DNA from: Aphidius gifuensis
Taxonomy: Eukaryota > Arthropoda > Insecta > Hymenoptera > Braconidae
Assembly: GCF_014905175.1 (NCBI RefSeq)
Contig: NC_057793.1
Location: 3,906,001-3,970,000, forward strand
Length of the DNA stretch: 64,000 nucleotides
Direction: 5' to 3'
In this document: piece by piece, positions 49,302 to 61,041 of the stretch
Layout: each line of letters opens with the position of its first letter
Position numbering within the stretch: the first letter of the stretch is position 1
Notes under the pieces: generated by a model
What the model was told of the DNA's origin: nothing
What the model saw: only the letters and a program-made list of their open reading frames with translations
The model's database searches: none
Position numbers and translations under genes: made by a program

Positions 49302-49778
49302 ATGTTACCTTGGAAGAGTGAGATACTTGAATATAAGGGTAGAAAATGGCTATTGAAGATAGAGACTAAAATACGAATTGATCTATATACATGCAGGGTT
49401 TATATGTACATCAAAATAAAGAGGACTAGAGAGAACAACGTTCAAGAACAAGCGAGAGATAAACACAACATTGTATCAAGTTTTGCAGAGTTGAGAAGAA
49501 CGTCGTCGTCGTCAGCATCGTTGTCGTGGACACCACATGCCTGGCTATTTTATTTGATGGGACATCTAGCCATCTTCTATATATTATATCAAAATGAACC
49601 ACCTTCTCTTCCTCCTCTTTATCCTTCTTCATCTTCTGTTCCTCTCTCATCATATCATCCTTTATGTTTTCTCATATTCTCACCCCCTTTGCATGCATCC
49701 ACATATATATATCACCTAGATACCAACTACCTTCATTCAAAATACGTCAATAACATTGAAAATTTGAATGTTGCTTGA
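49302..49778 (+). CDS. Candidate ORF, 158 aa (weak)
   Basis: The longest single frame apart from the two firm genes, from ATG (MLPWKSEILEYKGRKWLLKI) to TGA. It has a basic N-terminal third, a Ser-rich stretch from a GTC/GTCG repeat, a hydrophobic segment (WLFYLMGHLAIFYILY) that could span a membrane, then a Pro/Ser/Tyr-rich tail. Simple CT and CATC sequence underlies much of it, and a 75-codon - strand frame overlaps. Length argues for it and composition against it. Confidence 0.2.
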   Translation: MLPWKSEILEYKGRKWLLKIETKIRIDLYTCRVYMYIKIKRTRENNVQEQARDKHNIVSSFAELRRTSSSSASLSWTPHAWLFYLMGHLAIFYILYQNEPPSLPPLYPSSSSVPLSSYHPLCFLIFSPPLHASTYIYHLDTNYLHSKYVNNIENLNVA

Positions 49779-51186
49779 TCAATGATCAACAAACATTATG
49801 TTCATAGATATATTAATTCTGATATTATTATAGATTACATTTGTTGTTAATATCATCATGTACATGCGCATAATTATTCACAAACATATGCATTTCATGA
49901 TGTAAATGTTATACACCATCACAATATATGCCTGCAAGGAATATCTCATTTTGTCTTGAGTATAATTTCGTCTATCAATCCCTCAATCATACCAATATAC
50001 ACACACACACACCGTAATTTATTATCAATATAAATTTTCATTTATAATAAAAAAAAAAATTATTCAAAACGTAATATATATATTTTTTTTTTTTCATTTA
50101 ATTTTAATTTATTTTTTACAATTATAATTTGTTTGATAAAAAAAAAAAAAAAAAAAAAAAGTTTTTCAAACTGTTGAGACATTTGGATATCTTGAGGATT
50201 ATATTTTTGAAAATGAAATATATATTTTAATGGTTTATTTAAATTTTGAAAGAATGATTGATGTTTATAGCGTTTGTAAATTTGTTAGAATTTTTAGATG
50301 GTTTGTATATATATATATGTAGATTTACAAGGTAATTTGGTAATTTCATGCTCGACTGATGTTTGGCAATAGTGAGAAATAGTCCATTTGTACCAGACAA
50401 ATTAAGTCAGTTGACATTCCATTAATTTCAAACAGTTGTAATTGTACAACAAATGCGTTGAATATATATATTTACAATAATTAAAACACATGTTTATTAT
50501 TATTAAAATGATTAAATTAAAAAATAAATAGATAAAAATAAATTTAAAAAAAAATTTCGCTATTTTATTGATGTATTATTTAATTCAATCTGTGTGCAGT
50601 GGGTGATGAGATAAGGGGAGAAAAGTTTTTGACTAGTGTCACTAGTGTCACACCTGACATATCTCAATAAATTTTTTAAGTATTGTTAAGTATTCAAGGA
50701 AAGGCGTCTCTTCTCGCGTAGATAATGGCCATCATTTATTTTCAATAACCCAGAGAATCACGTTGTGGTTACGGCTATTCTTGAATATTTTAAACAAACC
50801 TCCGTAATAATCTCCAGCGTATACACATACAAATATATAAAGGGGAAAATTTTCTCGCTCTCTCTCTCTTAATCTCTCTCTGATCTCTCTTTTTATATTT
50901 CAAAGAAAAATTATTGGAGATGAGATACCTCAGCAATTGTCCATCCGAAATTCTCAACTATATTTTCTCTCAATTTTATATTGAATTTTGAAATTATTTT
51001 TTTATCAAAAAAAAAGGGTAAAAAATATATGGATAAATAAATAAAATTGATTAAGACAATGTTTAATAATTGATTAAAAGTTTTATTGAAGAAATAACAG
51101 ATAATTTTTAAATAGCAATATTAATATTGTTTTATTTTTTTTTTTTAATTTTGAAAAAAGATTGAGATTATTTCTCAAATGAGAAA
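49779..51186. other. AT-rich non-coding region
   Basis: No gene. It includes a 9-bp direct repeat (CTAGTGTCA twice, about 50634-50651) and a CT-rich tract at about 50855-50890. Confidence 0.55.
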
Positions 51187-51192
51187 TTTATT
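51187..51192 (-). terminator. Candidate polyadenylation signal of the secreted-protein gene
   Basis: TTTATT on the + strand is AATAAA on the - strand, 49 bases past the stop of the secreted-protein gene. Spacing is plausible for a compact 3' UTR. Confidence 0.4.
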
Positions 51193-51240
51193 AATTTTAC
51201 ATTTATATATTAAATGTTGATAAAATTTAACAAATTATTA

Positions 51241-53085
51241 TTATCCAAGAGATTTAAGTAAACAAACTTTAAATTTATTCCATTTTTTAATTTTTTCTTC
51301 ATCAGAATGTTTTGTTAAGCATTTTTCCAATTCAGTTTTTTGTGTATGTGAATATCCTTTCCATTCGAATAATGATTTTAGTATGTCATTGGTTGAATAT
51401 TCACCTTTTTCAGATGAAATAATTTTTTTGACAATTTTTGTTAATTTCATTGATTGCTTGTAGCGATTGATTGATTTCTCGACCCAATTGAATGCCCATT
51501 TAATAACGTTTTCAATTTTTATCTTATCATTTATATTGTTAATGAGAAAATACAAGCAAATATTATCAAGATCAATTTCTTTCATAATTGCAACTTTGTC
51601 TTCATCTTCTTGTAAAACTTCATTTGCAATATCATGTAATAAATCATATTCATCATATAAATCAAACATAAAACTTAATTTAGTAAGCTCTTTAGTTATT
51701 GGGTTTTCTGTAGATATTGGTTGGATTTTTTTATGTTTAAAATGCTTCATAAGAGGAATTAAAAGTTTAACTTTTGATATGAAATCCGCAGACGATGTAC
51801 TCCAATATAATTGAATGATATCTTTATTTTCAAAAAAGTTGCTATATTTATCCAAAAATTTATCAACCATCCAAAAACTCAGGTATTCAGTATTCTTTTT
51901 AATTTCATACTCCTCAATGATTTTTCCAAAAATTTCACCAAGCATTTTCTTTAAATTCTGATCAGAATTTTTGTTGGTTGAGTTAACTATGTCAAGATAC
52001 AAATATCTCCATGGCCACGAGTCAAACATTAAATCCAACAATGAATTTTTATTTTTATCAAGATATGTTGCTCGACGTGTATCTGTCAATTTTTTCATTA
52101 AATATATCCAATGATCAACGCTGTTTGAAAAATATGAAGTCAAATCATATTTTAACAAGTGATCCAATATAAATTGATCTTTCTTGTCACTTGAAAGATG
52201 TGATTCGTTCAAAAAATATTTCAACATTCCACTATCTTCATCTAATAATCGTAGAGCATAAGTTGTTAATATTTTTTTAATTTCTGGATTTTCAGTGTCA
52301 TTATTGTTATTATTGGGTGTTAAATTTAAATTTAATTTTCGTCCCCAATACTTGACAATTGTTTTCATAAATATATCCAATCCAGCTATATCAGGATTAT
52401 TTGATGTATCCACAAGTGAAGCTCTTATATCATTTCTATCATCATCTTTTGTGGAATTCCATATAGTCACAGGATATTCGGTGAAGAGATATCTGCAACT
52501 TTCAACAAAAATAAATTTTCTATCGACAGTAGTACTGTCATTATAATTATTAACTACGAGGAAAGTTTCTGCAGATGTAAGTGGTCTATTAATTAAACCT
52601 ATATTTGTATACTTTATATTGTTAATGTAATCACTCAATTCTGGATATCCATTTACTTGTCCTAATGATCTCTGCATATGTATTAAATAATCAATTGTTT
52701 TTTCACCAATTGCATATTTAATATAATTTGATTCTTTTTTTGAATCATCTTTTTCAGTATCATTCAGCAAAACTTTTAATATATTTTGTGGTGTTCCTCT
52801 TCCTGAAAAAAATTGACGTGGAATTTCGGTCATCAATTTTTGTTTCATATCTTTATCCGTCCAATATTCAATTGCCTCGTTAATTAATTTGCTCTGCTTA
52901 GGTGTCGGATGGAATTCAAATAATGCTTTACTAAAATTTATTTCATAAAAATAATTTTATTAATTAATTAATTAATTATTTTTTATAATTGTCATTGTTA
53001 ATTTTACTCACGAATTGGATTGAGTTTCTTCAAGCTTCCCCTTTTCAATGAGCAAAGCAAATAAAAGGATAATAATTATCTTCAT
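51241..53085 (-). CDS. Predicted secreted protein of unknown family, 587 aa, two exons
   Basis: Exon 1 is 53085-53012 (ATG at 53085-53083, 24 codons plus 2 nt) and exon 2 is 52930-51241. The 81-bp intron between them starts GTGAGTAA and ends TTTTAG. Joining them restores a Ser codon, and the frame stays open to the TAA at 51243-51241. The N-terminus, MKIIIILLFALLIEKG, is a signal peptide by eye, so the product is probably exported. The mature part is rich in Lys, Asp, Asn, Leu and Trp, with only four Cys, no membrane segment after the signal, and at least six Asn-X-Ser/Thr sites (for example WNST, NLT, LNES, VNST). Alternating hydrophobic and charged residues suggest a mostly helical protein. 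I recognise no domain or catalytic motif. A frame starting at the internal Met at 52848 would miss both the signal and the intron. It lies alone in a gene desert. A lineage-specific exported protein is the likeliest reading; the role is unknown. Confidence 0.88.
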
Positions 53086-53351
53086 GTTTTATATTTTTAA
53101 TGCAACTTTGCAGTTTACTGTGTCTTGACTGTTGTCTTAACCAATACGTTGTGAATGTTTTTTATCATTTAGATGCCTTTGGAATTTAAAAAAAAATATA
53201 TTTATTATTTTTTTATCTTCAGGAAGTGCAAACATGAAATAATAAAAATAACAAATTCCAATGATAAATAATTTTAAACACAAAATAATTTTAATAACAA
53301 GTTTTACGATACAAAAAAAAAAAAAAACAACAACAAATATATATTGGTTTT
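53086..53351 (-). promoter_or_regulatory. Upstream region of the secreted-protein gene
   Basis: On the - strand the proximal leader reads TTAAAAATATAAAACATG. ATTGG (a CCAAT-box complement) lies about 55 bp upstream of the ATG, and GATAAAAAAC further up could serve as a weak TATA. No start site is certain. Confidence 0.3.
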
Positions 53352-53416
53352 ATTTATAACAAACGAAAAAAAAAACCTTGATAATTATCAAGGTTTTTTT
53401 TTCATTTGTTATAAAT
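53352..53416. repeat. 65-nt near-perfect palindrome
   Basis: The arms of 33 and 32 nt differ by one base in an A/T run and one mismatch, and the centre is the perfect CCTTGATAATTATCAAGG (53376-53393) with no loop. The outer arms are TTATAACAAACG and CATTTGTTATAA. It could extrude as a cruciform, or be the remnant of a tiny terminal-inverted-repeat element. It sits about 270 bp upstream of the secreted-protein gene. Confidence 0.85.
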
Positions 53417-53755
53417 TTTATGAAAATATTATTTTTGTATATCATTGGAAAATTCCACTGACAACTATGTTATTTTTGTTGAACATGCAAATATAAAACT
53501 TTGCTGTTATCACTCATATTTTAGTAATAAAACTGCAAATTTTTAAAAAACATTTAATCTACTTTTATAGTAGTTTGAAAAAAAAAAATAAAAATATATA
53601 TGCATACAAGAATAAATACTGAATTTTAAAAAATTATAAATAATATATTTTTTATTTACAAAATATTTATTTATATTTTAAAATAAAAATAAAAATCCTA
53701 AACAAAGAAAATAAAAAAATATACTTTGATGAAAAGTATATAGCAATATGGGCTT

Positions 53756-53902
53756 TCATCCCAAAATTTTGATGAAAAATTTTGTATGTTGGATGAACAT
53801 TTGTTGTTCCTCTGGTGCAAAATTGTCTTGTGGCTTGGGCTTTGCTCGCGGATCAGGCTTAAGGACCTCTCGGTGTTTGTCCGAGACAAAGAAAGCATTC
53901 AT
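53756..53902 (-). CDS. Candidate small ORF or gene fragment, 48 aa
   Basis: Frame ATG (53902-53900) to TGA (53758-53756). It starts MNAFFVSDKHREVLKPDPRA and continues KPKPQDNFAPEEQQMFIQ. The residue mix (Lys, Pro, Asp, Glu, Gln) is unlike the noise frames nearby and the DNA is much richer in G+C than its flanks. An overlapping 66-codon frame on the same strand is Ser/Arg-rich and looks worse. No signal peptide or known domain. It may be a small gene, an exon, or a fragment of a decayed or retrocopied gene. Confidence 0.3.
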   Translation of the reverse strand: MNAFFVSDKHREVLKPDPRAKPKPQDNFAPEEQQMFIQHTKFFIKILG

Positions 53903-55742
53903 TAAGGAAACGCATTAGCGGCAAGCTTTGCTTTTTTTTTTTCTTCTTTTTATCTTCATCATCATGTGTTCCTTCATCTGTTCGTTTTTCATTGTTATTT
54001 TATTTTTTTCTTTATTTTCTCACTTTTTTTTTTTTCTTTTATTTTTCGACTGTACTTTGTTGGTTCATTTGGCTTGGTGATTTTGGTGAAATTCTTTTCA
54101 AAGAATAGCACTCTTAAATATACAAAATAAATACAAAAAAAAATAATTATTATTATTTATATTAATATGACATTTATTTTTTAATGAAAATTACGATAAA
54201 TATTATGTATAATTGAGATTTTTTTTATGATAAAAATCGTGTACACGATGTTGAACCTATGATATTAACCTTTCATCTGATTTAGTATTTTTAATTGTCT
54301 GTTGTTTGAATCAAGTTCATGATCTTATGATGTTGTCTCGATCACCATAATTTGTCTGGTATTTTTTCGAAATATATTTTTCATTTTATCTCATTTTATT
54401 CTTCAGTTTTTTTAATGTCCTTTATTTTTCTCATCATCAGCAACATCATCTAGCCCACCTTCTTTTTTTTTTTTCATTTTATTTTAGCCAACTTTATATC
54501 CACGTTATACAATGACCTCTGCCACTATATTTCGAGTTTTATTATTTTTAGCTGGTCCATCTTCTTCATATTTTTTTTACTCTTTTTATTAAATTTTTTT
54601 TTCTCAATGCATACACATAAGTAGTTATGTATATTTCATTTTTGTTTCGTCTCTTTTTCTTCTGCCTCTTCTTCTTCTTCTTTACATTTTTTCTTTTAGG
54701 ATTTTTTTTTTCCTGATGATCCATCAGACTGATGAATCCTGGCAGACAACAATATTTGATTTAAATATATTTTTACCAATTTTTGACTCATTTTAAAAAT
54801 TACATGAACTCAAAAAATCGTCATGTAATAATTAAAAGTGTCATTCAAATTTTATTTGTCCATCAAATTTTAATTTTTATTCAAATAATAGTTATATTAT
54901 CTTGATGTTGCATTTTTTTTTTCCACAAATAATAATTCAAAATAGATATGCACATTTTTTATTATCTTGACAGACGTTTGTTTTTAATCAGTATTTTTTA
55001 TCTTTTAAAAAAGAATGCCGCACATCATTTCACAAGGACAATGCATTTGAAATGTTGAAAATAAATTTCGAAGGATCTTTAGAGTTCTCGAGTTTCAATT
55101 CTGACTGTTTATATATACCAATTATATATCTATACATATACATAAATATTAATACTTGTATCTTTAACCTCTGTGAATGATTCATCAAAGATCATATAGC
55201 CTGTTTGTAATTTAAAATTTATACGTGAGTTTACTTATCATTTTACTCTGATCATCGAACTTGCTTGATGTTAAAATTTACAATAATTATTGCTTATTAT
55301 AGTATTTATATAAAAATAAATAAACTCTTTTATTGCTCTGTATTTTAAAAATTATTATTAATCATTATTAAATGTGCAAGAAATTTTACAATACAAATAT
55401 TTTTAATTTTATTATTTTAAAATTAATAAGACTCTTGAAAATTTTTAATTATTTTTTTTTTTATTTGCAAATTCATTTGAGATTTATCAGGCACATGCCA
55501 TGACATTTGTAGTGAAATAAAAAAAAAGCACCGCCTACCTGTCCATTACAACAAAAGCCCATTTGGTCGAATTTTTTTTTTTTTTTTTTAATAATTTAGA
55601 AAAAAACAGCCAGTATCCATAACATCTTTTGAAATGCAAGAAATGAAAGATGCCACGCCTCTACCTCCCTTTATTTAAAATTTTTTTTTATCTATTTATT
55701 ATTATTATTTTTTCTAGCTGTAAAAATGTATATTTTTTGTAG
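53903..55742. other. AT-rich non-coding region
   Basis: CT-rich tracts at 53935-54060 and 54430-54720, then A/T sequence. No gene seen. Confidence 0.55.
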
Positions 55743-55930
55743 CGAGAAGATTCGTTTCATCAAGGGAAGACAAGCGCCATGCTTTTATTCTCAGGGTAAT
55801 TAAGTCTGGTAAACTGGTTTCACGTGACCAAAATGTCAGTTCACGGGATATTACCACGTCAATTGACTACAAACTAAACAACGACAATACCTTCGTGTTA
55901 CCTGTAACATACATAGAGGGAAGTTTATAA
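55743..55930 (+). other. Candidate terminal exon, 61 codons (weak)
   Basis: TTTTTTGTAG precedes a frame entered in phase 1 that starts RRFVSSREDKRHAFILRV and ends NNDNTFVLPVTYIEGSL before TAA (55928-55930). An internal AGG/GTAATT could be a donor. Composition is balanced and G+C is raised. It has no ATG near its start, so it would be a last exon if real. The same island carries TCACGTGA, an E-box-like palindrome, so a regulatory element is the alternative. Confidence 0.2.
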
Positions 55931-56650
55931 ATAAGAATTATAAAAAAATAAAAAAAAATTAATAAAAGTTGAATAAAAATCATATCGAAATAACCAAGAA
56001 ATACCCGGAAATTTCGTGGAAGTTGACATTGATTGACGTTTTACAGACATTCCCAATTATTATAAATCTACAAAAAAAAAATAAAAATAATAATAATGAC
56101 ATAAATAATAATAAAATAAAATCATTTAAGTGTTTCGTTTTAAATTTATTTTTCACTTGTATATATCTTTTTGATCAACTACCTGATGCAATCAAATTTA
56201 TTTATTTTTTTTTTTCATCATAAAATATTTCACAAGAGCATATCAAACATAAATTGACTCGTTATATTATTTAGTTTTTAAAATATTTTATAATTTTCAT
56301 AATTTATAATTTATAAGCTACAGTTTAATTGGATAATATTTATATTATTATTATCATCTTATTTAAAACAAGAAAAATAAATAAATACAACTGTGGTATT
56401 TAAAAAATAATGTTAAATTCATGTTGAATTATTTAATTTAAATGTATTTAATCTTTTCATCAAAAAGTTTTTTAATATTATTGTTTTGTATTTAATAGCC
56501 AAGTTGTTGATAACTATTTAATATTTAAACACTTGCTTTGTAATCATTCGACTGAATGAGGCGCGATAGTTTGTGATATTTCGTGATAGTAAAAATCATT
56601 AAATTCAAAATTTGTTTCTAAATTTACAGTCAGACATTTTGGATTGATAT
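55931..56650. other. AT-rich non-coding region
   Basis: No gene or RNA recognised. Confidence 0.55.
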
Positions 56651-56775
56651 TTTTTTTTTTTTTTTGCACTGGGTCTGTCAAAATGTCAAAGCATGTTGTT
56701 GATCAAAAAGTTTGATTATGAAAAATTCATCACACAAGTTGGCATTTCAAATGACCCAGTGCGCAAAAAAAAAAT
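56651..56775 (+). repeat. Imperfect inverted repeat bounded by T and A tracts
   Basis: GCACTGGGTC (56666-56675) is complementary to GACCCAGTGC (56753-56762), and a T-run before and an A-run after extend the pairing. Further weak pairing (CAAAATGTC with GGCATTTC) lies inside. The size suits a pre-miRNA-like hairpin or a very short MITE. No known mature miRNA was recognised. Confidence 0.55.
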
Positions 56776-59567
56776 TAAAAAAAAAACAATTTGTAAAGGT
56801 ATATAAAAGCACGAATTTCGAATTTGATTTTTAAATTTTTTTATTGCAATGTTGAGTCAGTACTCCATGTGAGTCATGTTAATAAATGACTCGTTGAAAA
56901 TTGCAGATTTGCAGAGAGTTATATCATCGCTCAATTGGTCAGTGAATATAACCCTTGTAATTTTTGAATTTTATAATGACTATTATAATTTTCTTTATTG
57001 TTTTACTGTCTAACAAGTTGGTGGTTAGTGAAATAATTTCAAAAAGCATTTCCGTCTATATAATATAGCTTTTTATACATAAACTATATTATACTGAATA
57101 TATTTCTTCTATTGTCTAGTCGTGAGAGTTTTCTATTGTTTCTTAAATTTATAGTTTCACGGGAAGTTTCGTCGCGCCCCGAGTGAGGTACTGTGCGGGT
57201 GGGTGCTTTCATCTCTTCCTAAAAGAAAAAAAAAAAAAAATAACAAGGAAAAAAAACATTTAAAGACTGTGTAGAGAGTGAAGAGCGTAGAAAAAAAAAT
57301 TAAAAAAAAAAAAAAACATAAAAAGATAGATAGATATTCCATTCTTTTTTTCCCCCTTTTTTCTTTGCCCCTTTCGCGGCTATCCTACAGGCGATAATTA
57401 CTACTTCACCAAATTATTTATGCCCGAAATAAATCAAGTGAAAGCTTAATTGCTTTCCTCGAATCCGATAATACGTTGCGTGTACGCAATTTCACGTTTT
57501 TCTTTTTATCATTATTTTTTTTTTTCATTAAAAAATTAATTTTTCATGAAAACACAAAAAATACAAATAATAAAATTTATTTATTAAAATTTATTTATTT
57601 TTTTCTATTAGATAATAAATAATAATACTTCATTATTTTTATTACTTTCACAGTGACACTTTGCTGTGAAATATAATTTTTCAATAATTCAATTTAAAAG
57701 CAATAAAAAAAAATATTCAATAAATATAATTTTTGTTTAATTAAAAAAATTTAAAATATATTTTCTACAAATAACAAATAAAAACCCATAAAGATATAGG
57801 TAAAATAATTTTTTTTGAATTTTATTAAATGGGTAATTAAAGTTGGTATGAATTTGATGAAACTGTCATTTTAAAAATTATGTATACTGATTGAAGTAAC
57901 AAGATAGTTGTATAAATATGTATAATAATTATGGGGGTGTATATGAGGATGACCTTGGTAGATACACAACATGTAACTATAATATAATAAACATAACTCA
58001 ATATTATTATTTTAATACAATCATTAAAGCTGATCTCTTATTACAAATTATTACATTATTTATTTTTATTTATTAATTTTGTTTGAATGCTACACATGTT
58101 TCAAATATTAGATTCATTTTCATTTCACTGGTATATAATCATTGCACATAAAATTCACTCCATCAGTTTCATACCAATATAAACTTATATTACACATTTA
58201 TTTGTAATGACTTGGTAATTATGTTAGCATGAGAAACGGCAAATAACAAAAGGCTTGTTGATTACAATGTTCTCCTCTCTTCGACACAATTATATTATTT
58301 TTAAATTTCAAAGAATGATATAAATAATAATAAAAAATTTTTTTTATATTTTCAAGATCAATCTATACAACTATAAATAGAATCTGGATTTATTCATGAT
58401 GCATTGCCATGTAGACAAGAGTCAGTTGGACAGAAAAAAAATATATATTATATAGATAGAAAAATAGAAAAAAATAAATAAAATAGAAAACTAGAAGTAA
58501 AAAAATAATAAAAAGAGACAGGAGCTTTTGAAAAACATTGATGGAGATTGGAGCCAAGCATTGGCAACAGGTTTTCACCCCCCCTTTTATAGCCAACCCT
58601 AGAGTATCAAAAGACTTTTCTGAAAACGTTGACTTTTCTTTATTCTCATATGGGACTACTCAAACATTGGCTTTTATATTTGAATCTTTGAAACTCTATC
58701 CAATGTTGAAAAAAAAAATTAAATATATAGGCTGTAGATGAAGTATATAAATGTTAGCGATGCATGTTTTGCGGGAAAACCGGTTTAGTTTTTCTCTTTT
58801 CTTTTTTAAATTCTCTCTACCCTTACATACTTTTAAATCTTTTTTTTTTTTTTCTTTCTATTTCTCCCCTTTCGGACTAATATTACCAAGCAGTTTTAAA
58901 TTTTCTTCCCACGCTTGTGCCTCATTTTTTTTTTTATCATCGATATATAGATATGCACTTAAAAAACTGAACATATGTTTTATCTTTTTCGATAATATTT
59001 TAGTGGCTTAAAAACATTATATTATTTTCGTTGAAATGTATAATAAATTTTAATATAAATTTATAAATATTATTTGAATTATTTAATGATAAAATATTGC
59101 TTAAAAATACTTGAGTAATGTTATGAATTATAATTAAAGAAAAAAAAAATAAAATCAGTGAAAATTTGATATATTGAATATTTTGAATAATACAAGTCAA
59201 CATGAATAAAAAAGAAAATAGAGGACTAAAATCGACCCTCGCAATGTTGAAGCTATAGCTACCCTTATACAAGGTCATAATTTAGCTACTTGCTCAGAGT
59301 GATATGAGAGGCCAAAGAGGAGGGTAAACACCTTGGGCGAGGTGAGCCATTAGACTCGCTCTTCAGAAAAATAAATCTTCACTTCTAAGAATTTTATTTT
59401 CTATCTTTTTTTTTTTTTTTCTCCTTACATTTATGGGCTTTTTTCTTAGTCGCGAAAAAAAAATAACAGTTGAAAAGTGTGTTGTACTAGCACCCCTCTA
59501 AGTGAAAATGACCCTGAAACTTTTATTTTATTTTATGAAAAATGTCTGTGTTTCTTTTCATCGTAAA

Positions 59568-59598
<31 letters not shown>

Positions 59599-61017
59599 TT
59601 TCTTTTTGGATATATATCCGTGAAAATGTAAAGAATGATTTATTTATTTATTTTTTTTTTGAAGTTTATCCTTCAAAAAGATATAAAACATGTGCCTTGC
59701 AAGTTGCAACTTGCAACTACTTGTTATCAAATTGTCCTTCAAATTCTTGAACATGAAAAAATATTTTCATAATATTATTAAATTTTTTTATCTACTTAAC
59801 TGAACCTCATATATTTATATTGCATTTCTGGTTAATAAAAAAAATTCCATTGCATATTAAATTTTTTTAAATTTATAAAAAAATATAGAACAAGCAAACG
59901 AAAAATTATTAAATATTGAAAATAATAATTATTTAATTGATATTAATCTATTGGGTATCTCGATGATGAATTTAAAAAATGACAACATGATGAAATTATG
60001 ATATACTAATTCAAAATATATTTTTTATTGCCAAGGCATGATAATAAAATTAAAAAAGTAAAAAAAAAATTGATTATTCATGATAAATATCCAAAAAATA
60101 ATAGAACAAACAAATAATGACAAAAAAAAAAAAAATAATTCGATAAATTTAAAATAATTTTAGGTAACATAATTTCCCTCAATAAATAAATACAAAAATA
60201 ATAAAAATAAATTCTTGAAATATCTATTTTATAATACCCAATACCGAATAAAGTAATCTCATTTAAATGAAAAATTCGTAGAATCCGGTGAAAAAAAAAA
60301 AAATAAATAAATAAATAAAATCCATGACACTGAGCGCATATAAAATTTTATTTATCTGAAGGTCATGGAAGTATATATGAATGCTCAAAAAGCCTCATAT
60401 ATAGCTGTGGACAATCGGTGGCATTGTTAGCTTTTTTTTGACTGTGTGAAAATTTTAAATGCATATGCTGATGACACGATGAATAATATTTACTTCCGGC
60501 GAGTAAACTGCATCCGGTATTGTGACAGATTAATTTTTTTCTTTTTTTGCAATAGGCTGAAAATATACTTAAGCATGTTTTGCCAAAAAAAAAAAACATA
60601 CTAAAACGACACCAGCTGAGACAGTTGCTCTAATGTAATATTTTATTTATTATTTTCTTTCAAAAATAGTTTCCAATATCGTGATGATTATAGTGGAACA
60701 TTTTTATTCTATTATCCAACTCTTTTCTTGAAAATAACATTGAATTGTAATTCTTCATAATAGTCTCACATACAGTAGCAATTTAAAAAAATTGATAATG
60801 AAAAAAAAAAAAAAATTACAGGTTGTCGAATTGTGGTTTTGATGGGGTGAAAAAATATTTCAACAAAAAAAAATTACATGTCACTATTTAATAAAATTTG
60901 AGTTATTCTTGGTCGACATTTAAACTCTTACATTATTCAATGTGTTGCTTCAAGGCCAAATTAAGAGAATCAATAGTGGTTTTATTATTTCTTTTTATAT
61001 ACACATATGAATAATTG

Positions 61018-61041
61018 TGTGCGTGTGTGTGTGCGTGTGTC
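61018..61041 (+). repeat. (GT)n microsatellite with GC interruptions
   Basis: GT repeat interrupted by GC dinucleotides. Confidence 0.8.

Noticed and set aside
51467..52546. + strand frames antisense to the secreted-protein gene
   Set aside because: Shadows of the real - strand exon. Hydrophobic composition and no start context.
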